From the NCBI GenBank assembly GCA_003224195.1, contig QHYP01000047.1:1-26749 (forward strand): 26,749 nucleotides of DNA. Direction: 5' to 3'. The position numbers and the translations under genes are program-made. Origin of the DNA: Acidobacteriota bacterium (GTDB lineage Bacteria > Acidobacteriota > Terriglobia > Acidiferrales > UBA7541). Shown piece after piece: positions 7,428-14,469 of this stretch. Below the pieces are notes generated by a model. That model was not told where the DNA came from, ran no database searches, and saw only the letters and a list, made by a program, of their open reading frames with translations. Within the stretch, counting starts at the first letter, position 1. Each line of letters begins with the position of its first letter.

Positions 7428-8230
7428 ATGTACGCCGCCGTCGCCAATGCGGAAGAACTGAGCCTCAAGAAGTTTCTGATCTATTCGCTCGTCTTGCACA
7501 CTCTGCTGGTGGCTTTTATAGCCATTTCGGCGTTTGTCCAGCACCGCGGCAACGCATGGGGCGGCATTGGAGGCGGAGGCGGCGGCAGCGTCAAGGTGAA
7601 TCTGGTCGGCTCGCTTGCCGGCATCCCAATGCCGAACCCTCCTGTCGTGTCCGAAAGCCGCACCGTTGACCCCACGAAGGGCCTCTACAAGGAAGAACCC
7701 AAGCCAAAGGCTCCCGAACCGAAGGCGGACGCAACCAAGCTTCCGAAGTTCGAGAAAGAAAAGCCGACTTTGCCGCCCTCGCATAAGTCGCGCACCTTTG
7801 AGAGCGAGACTCCTCCGCCCGAAAATGCTGTCCCGTATGGCGCGGGCGGCACCGCCAGGATTCCGACCGGATCCGGCACCTCTCCCGGCGGATCGCCCAA
7901 TGTTGGCAGCGCGCCCGGTCAGGGTGGGGGCGTTGGGGTACAGGGTCAGGGTGGCGGCGACTTCGCTTCGCGTTACGCCTGGTACGTTGAGGGGGACAGG
8001 CGCCGCATGCAGAGCAATTGGCTGCAGAACACCATTGACTCACGCGTGCTCGCCGACCGCAGCGCTCATTGCGTGGTCTGCACATCTCCCAGACAAGCGG
8101 CAATCTCTCTATGGACAACTCGGGACTGCGAGCCGTGCTGAGCTCCAACCCCATGCCTGCCCTGCCAAACGACTATTCGGGCTCCTACGTTGTCGTGACA
8201 TTCGATTTCGACCTGGGGATGAGCCGGTGA
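7428..8230 (+). pseudogene. TonB/TolA-like energy-transducing protein, frameshifted
   Basis: The N-terminal part is intact: a short cytoplasmic start, one membrane helix (residues ~16-36), a GGIGGGGGG stretch, a Lys/Pro/Glu-rich periplasmic spacer, a Gly-rich linker, and YAWYVEGDRRRMQSNWLQNTIDS, the opening of a TonB C-terminal domain. The family's next ~14 residues (a PRVxVxF-type strand through RDGS) are missing, and the frame changes at about 8055-8066. The end of the domain then continues in another frame, from GLHISQTSGNLSMDNSG (from 8075) to VVVTFDFDLGMSR, stopping at 8230. The first frame stops at 8141. A loss of about 40 nt would explain both the gap and the shift. Read through, it would be the TolA/TonB protein linking TolQR to the outer membrane. 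ATG 7428 is preferred over the TTG at 7422. Confidence 0.75.
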
Positions 8231-8282
8231 AACGTGTTCGCGTGCTCCGTCCATCTAAGTCAAATGAATTCGGGAGGTGGGG

Positions 8283-9597
8283 GTGATCGGGAACTTGAGG
8301 CGGTCTGGTGCGATCCTTGCTGCGGCGTTGTTTCTAATCCTTGCAGGCCAGGCTTCGGCCCAAGACTGGTTTCGCACTGGCACGGGCCTCGGCGCGGAAA
8401 AGGCGCGGGTCGCGGTGGCCGATTTCGCTTCGCGCAATGATGCCGCCAGAACCCACGCGACACTTTTCACCGAAGTCGTTCGCAACGATTTGCAGTTCAG
8501 CGGGATCATTGAGCTGGTCAGCCCCAGCTTTTACCCGAAGCTCGCTCCGGCCGCCCCGGCCGACCTGCGCCCGCAGCCGTGGATTGATCCGCCCTCGAAC
8601 GCGCAATTCCTCGCCTTTGGCAACCTCACCGAATCTCCCGCTGAAGTGGCCATCGAAGCCTGGTTCTACGACATTCGCAATCCTGCCGCGCCGCCCGTCG
8701 TCGGTAAGGTTTATCGCGGCGCGCCTACGGACCTCCAAGTACGCAAGTTCGCTCATCAATTCGGGCGGCCTGCCCGGCATCGCTTCCACGCAGATCGCCT
8801 TTGTCAGCAGCCGCAGCGGCCCCAAAGAGATTTGGGTGATGGACTATGATGGTGAAAATCAACGCCAGCTTACGTCCCTCCGCGCAATCTCTCTCACGCC
8901 GCGGTGGTCTCCGGACGCCTCGCGGATCGCGTTCACCTGTTACCGAAGCGCCTACGGGCTCTTCGGCCCGCAAATCTGCATGTACTCGATGGATACGAAT
9001 CGGGTCGTTGCTTTTCCCCCCTTTCACGGCACGAACAGCGCGCCCACTTGGTCACCGGATGGCTCCCAAGTCATCTTCTCGTCCTCCATGGCGGGAAATC
9101 CGGAACTTTTTGCCGTGGACGCGAACGGCGGCCGCCCGCGCCGCTTGACCTTTGCGGCTGGAGCCAGCACTTCCGCGGCATGGAACCCCAAGACGGGGCA
9201 GACCGTCGCCTTCGTGAGCGACCGCGGCGGCGTTCCCAAGCTCTATCTGATGGACGTCGACGGCTCGAACCCCGTGCAGCTCGATACCGGCGACAAAGGA
9301 TATGTGATCGATCCGGCGTGGTCGCCCAACGGGCAATTGCTCGCGTTCAGTTGGCGACGGCCGGACGGAAACTACGACATCTACGTTATGGATGTGGCTT
9401 CGAGACAACTCGTCCAGTTGACGCGCGATGCCGCCCGCAACGAGCGGCCAAGCTGGGCCCCCGACGGCCGCCACATCGTCTTCGAGTCCACACGCTCGGG
9501 CTCGCGCCAAATTTGGGAGATGCTGGCCGACGGCTCGCAACCTCGCCCGCTCACCAACAAGGGTCTCAATGAATCACCCAATTGGTCAACGCGCTAG
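8283..9597 (+). pseudogene. tolB: TolB periplasmic beta-propeller protein, frameshifted
   Basis: The gene starts at GTG 8283, five nt after GGAGG. A signal peptide (ILAAALFLILAGQASA) and the TolB N-terminal domain run to RGAPTDLQVRKFAHQF (about 8762). In the family, about nine residues (of the ADEIVxxLS type) link this to SGGLPGIAS. Here they are absent and the frame moves forward by one. The rest is uninterrupted in the new frame (from 8761): STQIAFVSSRSGPKEIWVMDYDG and repeated WSPDG-type propeller blades to PNWSTR at 9597. The original frame ends at 8849. A loss of about 26 nt explains it. TolB binds Pal and the Tol complex in the periplasm. The propeller half has no other stops, so the lesion is recent, or the sequence is wrong here. 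Confidence 0.82.
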
Positions 9598-9726
9598 GAA
9601 AACGCGCTGGAAATGGCTTGCGCCCGATTATATCGTAGTACGAGATTTTCTCCGGTTAGCCTGTTGGTGCTAAGATACTCGCGCCAAGCAAGAGGAATAC
9701 CGGGATTCCGCCGCAGGAGGAGATGA

Positions 9727-10477
9727 ATGAAGGACGCTTCGTACAGGCCCTATCGAGCTGTTTTGCTGACCGCATGTATGGCGCTTGCGCTCGTGGCTGG
9801 ATGTAAGCCTAAGGTGAAAGCGCAACCGCCCGTGGTAGCGCCGCCCGCGCCGCCGCCCGCGGCCCCAACCGTGACGCTCCAAGCTGCTCCAACCACAATC
9901 AACAAGGGCGATACGGCTACTCTGACCTGGTCACAACGCCACGCAGCTTTCGATCTCTCCTGAGGTCGGAACTGTGTCACCGGAGGGCTCGACGAAGGTG
10001 TCTCCTTCCGATTCGACAACCTATGTGATCACAGCCACGGGCCCCGGCGGCTCCGCGGACGCTTCGGCTCGCGTCACGCTGAGTGCGCCGCCTCCTCCGC
10101 CTGCCCCGGAAGCGCCCAAGCCTTCCCTGGAGGAAATTTTCGCGCGGGAAGTGCGCGACGCCTATTTCGACTATGACAGGGCCGAAATCCGTGCTGACGC
10201 TCGCGAAGCGTTGGGCAAGACCGCGGACTTCCTGAAGAATTATCCGCAGGTCAAGGTGACGGTCGAAGGCCACTGCGACGAACGCGGATCCACCGAGTAC
10301 AACCTCGCGCTCGGCGACCGTCGCGCCAGCGCCGCCAAACAGTATCTGGTCACTCTCGGCGTTTCCGCGGATCGGCTTGGCACCGTCAGCTTCGGCAAGG
10401 AAAAGCCCTTCTGCAATGAGCACGCAGAACCCTGCTGGCAGCAGAACCGCCGCGGGCACTTCGTCATGGCCAGGTGA
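9727..10477 (+). pseudogene. pal: Pal peptidoglycan-associated lipoprotein, frameshifted
   Basis: ATG 9727 follows AGGAGG by six nt. The N-terminus is a lipoprotein signal with lipobox LVAGC (Cys about residue 20), then a Pro/Ala-rich tether and a small Ig-like strand segment ending TATLTWS. At 9931-9935 the frame shifts by one. The original frame ends at 9963, while the other frame continues NATQLSISPEVGTVSPEGSTKV through DSTTYVITATGPGG into a full OmpA-like domain (FDYDRAEIR, VEGHCDERGSTEYNLALGDRRA, QNRRGHF). Comparison with the usual WSSxNAT pattern suggests a loss of about five nt. The OmpA-like part binds peptidoglycan; without the lipid anchor made upstream it could not hold the outer membrane. 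A GTG at 9974 could restart the second half without its signal. The TGA stop begins the palindrome at 10475-10498. Confidence 0.85.
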
Positions 10478-10498
10478 CGACGCGACGAAGCGTCGTCA
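10475..10498. repeat. Palindrome starting on the pal stop codon
   Basis: Arms TGACGACGC (10475-10483) and GCGTCGTCA (10490-10498) pair perfectly around a 6-nt GACGAA loop. The first three bases are the TGA stop of pal. It runs directly into the degenerate repeat at 10493-10530, so it is probably part of a larger dispersed element. Confidence 0.7.
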
Positions 10499-10530
10499 TC
10501 CCGACGAGCGCACCGAGGAGGGATCTCTCC
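10493..10530. repeat. Degenerate dispersed repeat, copy A
   Basis: It begins TCGTCATCCCG and ends GAGGGATCTCTCC, a pattern also seen at 12336-12374 with substitutions. The layout (TCGTCATYC, GC-rich middle, GAGGGAT, CTCTC) resembles intergenic repeats I recall from acidobacterial genomes; that resemblance is from memory. It is non-coding and lies in the 198-nt gap between pal and cpoB. Confidence 0.45.
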
Positions 10531-10588
10531 TCCTCCCAACGAAGCGTGCCGCACGCATCAGTCTGCGCTCCTCGGCGTATTGCCACTC

Positions 10589-10630
10589 AGAGCCGCGCGT
10601 TCGAGCAACCACTTGCTCCCGCGCGGCTCT
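10589..10630 (+). other. Long nested hairpin in the pal-cpoB gap
   Basis: An outer stem of 11 bp (AGAGCCGCGCG at 10589-10599 with CGCGCGGCTCT at 10620-10630) encloses an inner 6-bp stem (GAGCAA 10603-10608 with TTGCTC 10613-10618). Together they form a nearly continuous 17-bp hairpin with a CCAC loop. No run of T follows, and the cpoB ribosome-binding site starts about 33 nt later. It may stabilise or partly terminate the tol transcript before cpoB. Confidence 0.6.
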
Positions 10631-10675
10631 CCTATTAGAGTCGAGCTTTCCGGCGGTCTTACGGGAGGACTTCTT

Positions 10676-11602
10676 ATGCGTACGCGTGACCTTGCTCTTT
10701 TCGGCGCTGCCATGCTGGCCGGCGCCATCGGCGGCAGCCTGATCGGCCCTCGCACGGCCGAAGCGGTCGCCCGCGAAATCATCGAGCTGCAGCAGAGCGT
10801 GACCCAGGTTTTGCAAGGCCAAAAAGATCTTGCCACCGCGAACACTCAGGATCACGCTGTGCTGAAAACCCTGCTCGAGCAATCCACGGAGAACGTCACG
10901 AAGCTCAGCAGCACGATGGGCACGCTGCAGAAGTCTTTCCAGGACGTTCAGGCGAATTCCGGCGCGCGCCTCGACACCATGTCCACGCAGGTCCAGGGGC
11001 TCTCGGACAATCTCGAAGAGATCAAGAGCCGCCTTGGCAAGCTGAACCAGCAACTCGTGGACTTGCAGAATGCTGTCCAGAGCATTGATGCGAAGCTGGC
11101 CAGCAGCGCTTCCGCCACCTCCGCTGGCGCTGGCGGCATCACAGGCGCTGCTGCGCCGGGGCCAACGGGTGCAGCCCCTTCTAGATCAGCTCAACCGACT
11201 CCTCCACCCTCCGCCGACACGCTTTACAACAACGGTCTTCGCGACATCCAGGGTGGCAAATATGATCTGGCTCGTCAGGAGTTTCAGGACTACTTGAAGT
11301 ATTACTCGGAAACGGATCTCGCTTCGAACGCACAGTTCTACCTCGGTGAGATTGCTTACGTGCAGAAAAACTACCAGGAAGCCGTGACACAGTACGACAA
11401 GGTTCTCATCAACTATCCCAAGAGCTTCAAACTCGCCCCGGCCCGCTACAAGAAGGGCATGGCATTAATCGAGTTGGGGCAGAAACCAGCGGGCATCCGC
11501 GAACTGCGCGAGGTCATTCGGCGCTTCCCTGGCACGGAAGAAGATCGCCACGCGCGTGCAAAACTCAAGGAGCTGGGGGTCAGCATCACAGCTTCCCGCT
11601 AG
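10676..11602 (+). CDS. cpoB: CpoB/YbgF-like Tol-Pal accessory protein
   Basis: A 308-residue periplasmic protein starting at ATG 10676, six nt after GGGAGGA. A signal peptide covers about residues 1-30 (LALFGAAMLAGAIGG to TAEA). A long heptad-rich region (about 33-137, many Leu/Gln/Lys) fits the trimerising coiled coil of YbgF. A Gly/Ala/Pro-rich linker follows, then TPR-type repeats (about 188-300: LYNNGLRDIQGGKYDLARQEF, SNAQFYLGEIAYVQKNYQEAV, APARYKKGMALIELGQ). CpoB co-ordinates Tol with peptidoglycan synthesis at division in E. coli. It closes the tol cluster and is intact, unlike the three genes before it. Its TAG stop lies in the CTAG boundary of the repeat element at 11598-11706. Confidence 0.9.
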   Translation: MRTRDLALFGAAMLAGAIGGSLIGPRTAEAVAREIIELQQSVTQVLQGQKDLATANTQDHAVLKTLLEQSTENVTKLSSTMGTLQKSFQDVQANSGARLDTMSTQVQGLSDNLEEIKSRLGKLNQQLVDLQNAVQSIDAKLASSASATSAGAGGITGAAAPGPTGAAPSRSAQPTPPPSADTLYNNGLRDIQGGKYDLARQEFQDYLKYYSETDLASNAQFYLGEIAYVQKNYQEAVTQYDKVLINYPKSFKLAPARYKKGMALIELGQKPAGIRELREVIRRFPGTEEDRHARAKLKELGVSITASR

Positions 11603-11706
11603 TTCCGTTCCAACTTTTTCAGTCTAAAGCGGCGCCACAAAATTCCCTCCCAGCCCGGACCGAATGCGAGCCCAGGTTGGTTCCAAAGAGTTGGAACGGC
11701 ACTAGC
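11598..11706. mobile_element. MITE-like element, copy 2 (between cpoB and ssb)
   Basis: A 109-nt non-coding element of the same family and orientation as 3225-3334, about 85% identical. Its bounds are GCTAG on the left and CTAGC on the right. Inner ends are TTCCGTTCCAACTTTTTC and, from the other strand, TGCCGTTCCAACTCTTTG. The right part also holds a small hairpin, TTCCAA-TTGGAA. The left CTAG contains the cpoB stop codon (TAG 11600-11602). It has no reading frame. Confidence 0.72.
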
Positions 11707-11796
11707 TGGGGCAGCGGCCTGTATCCTGCGCTTTCTTCCCGCCATTCGCGTTGCGGTTCGTTTTGACGCGTCCATTTCCCTTTCGCTGATTCCCGT

Positions 11797-11804
11797 GCTA
11801 TCTT
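11797..11804 (+). promoter_or_regulatory. Candidate extended -10 promoter for ssb
   Basis: TATCTT at 11799-11804 lies close behind a TG (11796-11797), an extended -10 arrangement, about 25 nt upstream of the ssb ATG. No good -35 lies at 17 nt (TTCCCT at 11776). A start near 11811 would leave a short leader containing the purine-rich AGGGGGA at 11814-11820. Confidence 0.3.
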
Positions 11805-11828
11805 CCACCCTTCAGGGGGATTTCCGTC

Positions 11829-12320
11829 ATGTCTGTCAATAAAGTGATTCTTGTCGGCCGGCTCGGGCGCGACCCCGAAACCCGCTACACCGGCGCGGGC
11901 CAGGCCGTCGCCAATTTCTCGCTCGCCACGGACGAGTCCTACAAAGATCGCAACGGCGAGCGCCAGAAGCGCACCGAGTGGCACAAAATTGTGCTCTGGG
12001 GCAAACAAGCGGAAATTGCGCAACAATACCTCAAAAAGGGCTCCCTGATTTTCGTCGAAGGCCGCATCCAAACCCGTGAATGGCAGGACAAAGAGGGTCA
12101 GAAACGCACCAGCTTTGAAATCGTCGCCAACAATTTCCGCATGCTCGGCGGCCGCGCGGAAGGTGCCGTGGGGGCGAGCGCCGGTGCCAGCGCCAGCGCC
12201 GGTGGAGCCGATTTCGAAAGTCCGGCCGGCAGCGGAGGAGGAGGAGGCGGCGGAGGCGAGGAATCCGTCGCCGGCAGTGGCGCCGGCCCCGAGATTTCCG
12301 ACGAAGACATCCCCTTCTGA
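11829..12320 (+). CDS. ssb: Single-stranded DNA-binding protein
   Basis: A 163-residue SSB. The N-terminal OB-fold (residues 1-110) has the family features MSVNKVILVGRLGRDPETRYT, VANFSLAT, RTEWHKIVLWGKQAEIAQQYLKKG and VEGRIQTREWQDKEGQKR. A low-complexity Ala/Ser/Gly linker (about 113-150, including eight consecutive Gly) leads to the acidic tip EISDEDIPF, the conserved tail that recruits repair and replication proteins. It binds single-stranded DNA as a tetramer in replication and repair. It stands alone after the repeat element and converges on the MacB-type operon. Confidence 0.97.
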   Translation: MSVNKVILVGRLGRDPETRYTGAGQAVANFSLATDESYKDRNGERQKRTEWHKIVLWGKQAEIAQQYLKKGSLIFVEGRIQTREWQDKEGQKRTSFEIVANNFRMLGGRAEGAVGASAGASASAGGADFESPAGSGGGGGGGGEESVAGSGAGPEISDEDIPF

Positions 12321-12333
12321 CCACCCGGTAAAG

Positions 12334-12374
12334 CCTCGTCATTCGGGGAACGGAGTGATGAGGGATAGCTCTCT
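12334..12374. repeat. Degenerate dispersed repeat, copy B, with hairpin between convergent genes
   Basis: The sequence TCGTCATTCGGGG to GAGGGATAGCTCTC (12336-12374) resembles the repeat at 10493-10530. Within it CCTCGTCATTC (12334-12344) pairs with GAGTGATGAGG (12353-12363), 9 of 11 positions. It fills the gap between ssb and the 3' end of the permease gene and could end both transcripts, though no T-run is present. Confidence 0.45.
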
Positions 12375-12392
12375 CGGCGCTGACCCGCCTGC

Positions 12393-13610
12393 CTATTCGT
12401 ACCGCAGCGCCTCGATGGGATCGAGCTGCGCCGCCTTCCGCGCCGGATAAAAGCCGAAGAAGATCCCCACCGCAACCGAAAACATGGCCGCGATGAGCAT
12501 GGCCTTCGGGGAAATCAGCGTCGGCCACGCAAGAAATTTGTTAATCACCGAAGAGCCCACTAGCCCGACCATAATTCCGATCGAACCGCCCACCATGCTC
12601 AGGGTGACGGCTTCGATCAAGAACTGGCTCTGCACGTCTTGTTCGGTTGCGCCCACGGCCATGCGCACGCCGATTTCCCGCGTCCGCTCGGTCACGGAAA
12701 CCAACATGATATTCATGATTCCGATTCCGCCAACCAGCAGCGAAACCGACGCCACCGAGCCCAGCAACAGCGTCATCACCCGCGAGGTTTGCCCCGCGAG
12801 GTCCGCCACTTCCGACTGCGTGCGCACGAAAAAGTCGTCGTCTTCTCCGGGATGGATTCGGTGCCGTTCGCGCAGCAGCGCCGTGATGGGTTGCACGGCA
12901 GCTTGCGAAGCCTCCGGCGAAACTGCTGAAGCATTGATGAACTGGATCCACGTGATTCCCGCAATCTTCTTCTGCACGGTCGTGTACGGCGCAAAGATGC
13001 GGTCGTCCTGATCGTCGCCCATCACTGACTGGCCCTTCGACTCCAGCACGCCGTCCACGCGGAACGGCAGCGTTCCGATGCGAATGATCTTCCCGACCGG
13101 ATTCTCATTCGCGAACAAGAAGTTCGCAACCGTCGTTCCCAGCACGCAGACGTTTTCCGCCAAATCCACTTCTTCCTGGCTGAACGCGACGCCGGATTGC
13201 GCCGGCCAGCTGCGAATCTCGAAGTAGTTCGGCGTCGTCCCGAGGATGCTCGTACTCCAATTCTGATTCTGATAGACCACTTGCGCGCGGCCCATCACCG
13301 CCGGCGCCGCTTCACGAATCATCGGCACTTCGCGCAGGATCGCCTGCACATCGTCCATCGTGAGCGTCTTGATGGCCCATGAGCCCATGCGCAATCCGCC
13401 CGGGCGGTTGCTGCCCGCCGCGATGAACACGGCGTTTGTCCCCATGCTCTGGATTCCCTGCTGGACGAGATACTCGGCGCCTTGCCCGATGCTCACCGTG
13501 GCGATCACCGCGCCAACGCCAATGATGATTCCGAGCATCGTCAGCGCTGAGCGCAGTTTGTTGCGCGCCAGAGCCAGCAGCGCCAGCCGAAATGTGTTCA
13601 CAAAATCCAT
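12393..13610 (-). CDS. MacB-type ABC transporter permease
   Basis: A 405-residue permease with an N-terminal helix (LTMLGIIIGVGAVIATVSIG), a MacB_PCD-type periplasmic domain, and three C-terminal helices with VGGIGIMNIMLVSVTERTREIGVRMAVGA and the ending YPARKAAQLDPIEALRYE. It is a paralogue of the permease at 4901-6118, with near-identical signature blocks and equal length. It lies 8 nt after the ATPase gene, so ATPase and permease are separate polypeptides, unlike E. coli MacB where they are fused. With the adaptor and ATPase it would make a tripartite pump for macrolide-like compounds, peptides or lipids; the substrate is unknown. It is the last gene of the operon and no TolC gene follows. 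Confidence 0.93.
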   Translation of the reverse strand: MDFVNTFRLALLALARNKLRSALTMLGIIIGVGAVIATVSIGQGAEYLVQQGIQSMGTNAVFIAAGSNRPGGLRMGSWAIKTLTMDDVQAILREVPMIREAAPAVMGRAQVVYQNQNWSTSILGTTPNYFEIRSWPAQSGVAFSQEEVDLAENVCVLGTTVANFLFANENPVGKIIRIGTLPFRVDGVLESKGQSVMGDDQDDRIFAPYTTVQKKIAGITWIQFINASAVSPEASQAAVQPITALLRERHRIHPGEDDDFFVRTQSEVADLAGQTSRVMTLLLGSVASVSLLVGGIGIMNIMLVSVTERTREIGVRMAVGATEQDVQSQFLIEAVTLSMVGGSIGIMVGLVGSSVINKFLAWPTLISPKAMLIAAMFSVAVGIFFGFYPARKAAQLDPIEALRYE

Positions 13611-13618
13611 TGCCGCTT

Positions 13619-14440
13619 TCAGGCCGGCGCTTTTGCCGGAGACTCTCCCGGCGCCACCTTCGACTCTTCCTCTGCTTCTTCCGCATCCGCGTCCTCGAGA
13701 GAGGGCAGCGTGGGCAGAACTTCTCGGGCGATCTGTCGCTCTTCGATCTCTTGATCGCGCCGGATCTTTCCGTCGCGAAACTCGATCGCGCGCATCGCGT
13801 ACCGCGCGATGTCGGGCTCGTGCGTCACAATGACCACCGTCAGCCCTTCCTCTTCATTCAACCGCTGCAGGATGTCCATGATTTCAACCGAAGTGCGGCT
13901 GTCGAGATTCCCGGTCGGCTCATCGGCAAGCACGATTTGCGGGTGGTTGACCAAAGCCCGCGCGATGGCCACGCGCTGCTGCTGTCCGCCCGAAAGCTGG
14001 CTCGGATGATGCTCCGCGCGGTCTCCCAATCCCACGCGCTCGAGCGCTTCCCGGGCGCGCTTATGCCGTTCCGCAGGGGGGATGCCCGCGTAGATCGTGG
14101 GCAGTTCGACGTTTTCCAGCGCCGACGTCCGCGAGAGCAAATTAAACTGCTGAAACACGAACCCCAGCTTCCGGTTGCGGATGCGCGCCAGCTCGTTCTT
14201 GCTCATGTGCGAGATGTCGGCGTCGTCCAGCCAGTAATGCCCTTTCGTCGGCCGGTCCAGGCAGCCAAGGATGTTCATTAGCGTGGACTTGCCCGAACCC
14301 GACGCGCCCATGATGGCGACGAACTCGCCGCTCCGGATTTGCAGCGTGACGCCGCGCAGCGCGTGCACCTGCACTTCGCCGAGATGATACGTTTTGTGAA
14401 CGCTTTCAAGCCGGATGACCGCTGCGGTGTTTTGCTCCAA
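13619..14440 (-). CDS. MacB/LolD-type ABC transporter ATPase
   Basis: A 273-residue ATPase of the MacB/LolD/FtsE group. Walker A GASGSGKST lies at 45-53, a Q-loop at about 97-98 (VFQQFNLL), the signature LSGGQQQRVAIARAL at 149-163, Walker B IVLADEPTGNLD at 169-180 and the H-loop in VIVTHEPD near 205. The start is TTG at 14440, which fits the usual length before the first strand (VIRLESVHKTYHLG). The C-terminal ~40 residues after the conserved core are acidic and Glu/Ala-rich (DADAEEAEEESKVAPGES), an extension not needed for the ATPase fold. It provides energy for the adjacent permease. Confidence 0.95.
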   Translation of the reverse strand: MEQNTAAVIRLESVHKTYHLGEVQVHALRGVTLQIRSGEFVAIMGASGSGKSTLMNILGCLDRPTKGHYWLDDADISHMSKNELARIRNRKLGFVFQQFNLLSRTSALENVELPTIYAGIPPAERHKRAREALERVGLGDRAEHHPSQLSGGQQQRVAIARALVNHPQIVLADEPTGNLDSRTSVEIMDILQRLNEEEGLTVVIVTHEPDIARYAMRAIEFRDGKIRRDQEIEERQIAREVLPTLPSLEDADAEEAEEESKVAPGESPAKAPA

Positions 14441-14469
14441 CCTCGAACCTCAATCCCCGAGCATGCGTC

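Noticed and set aside
12113..12300. Direct repeats in the ssb Gly/Ala/Ser region as a possible mobile or phase-variable tract
   Set aside because: Low-complexity linkers are normal in SSB; the conserved acidic tip follows in frame.
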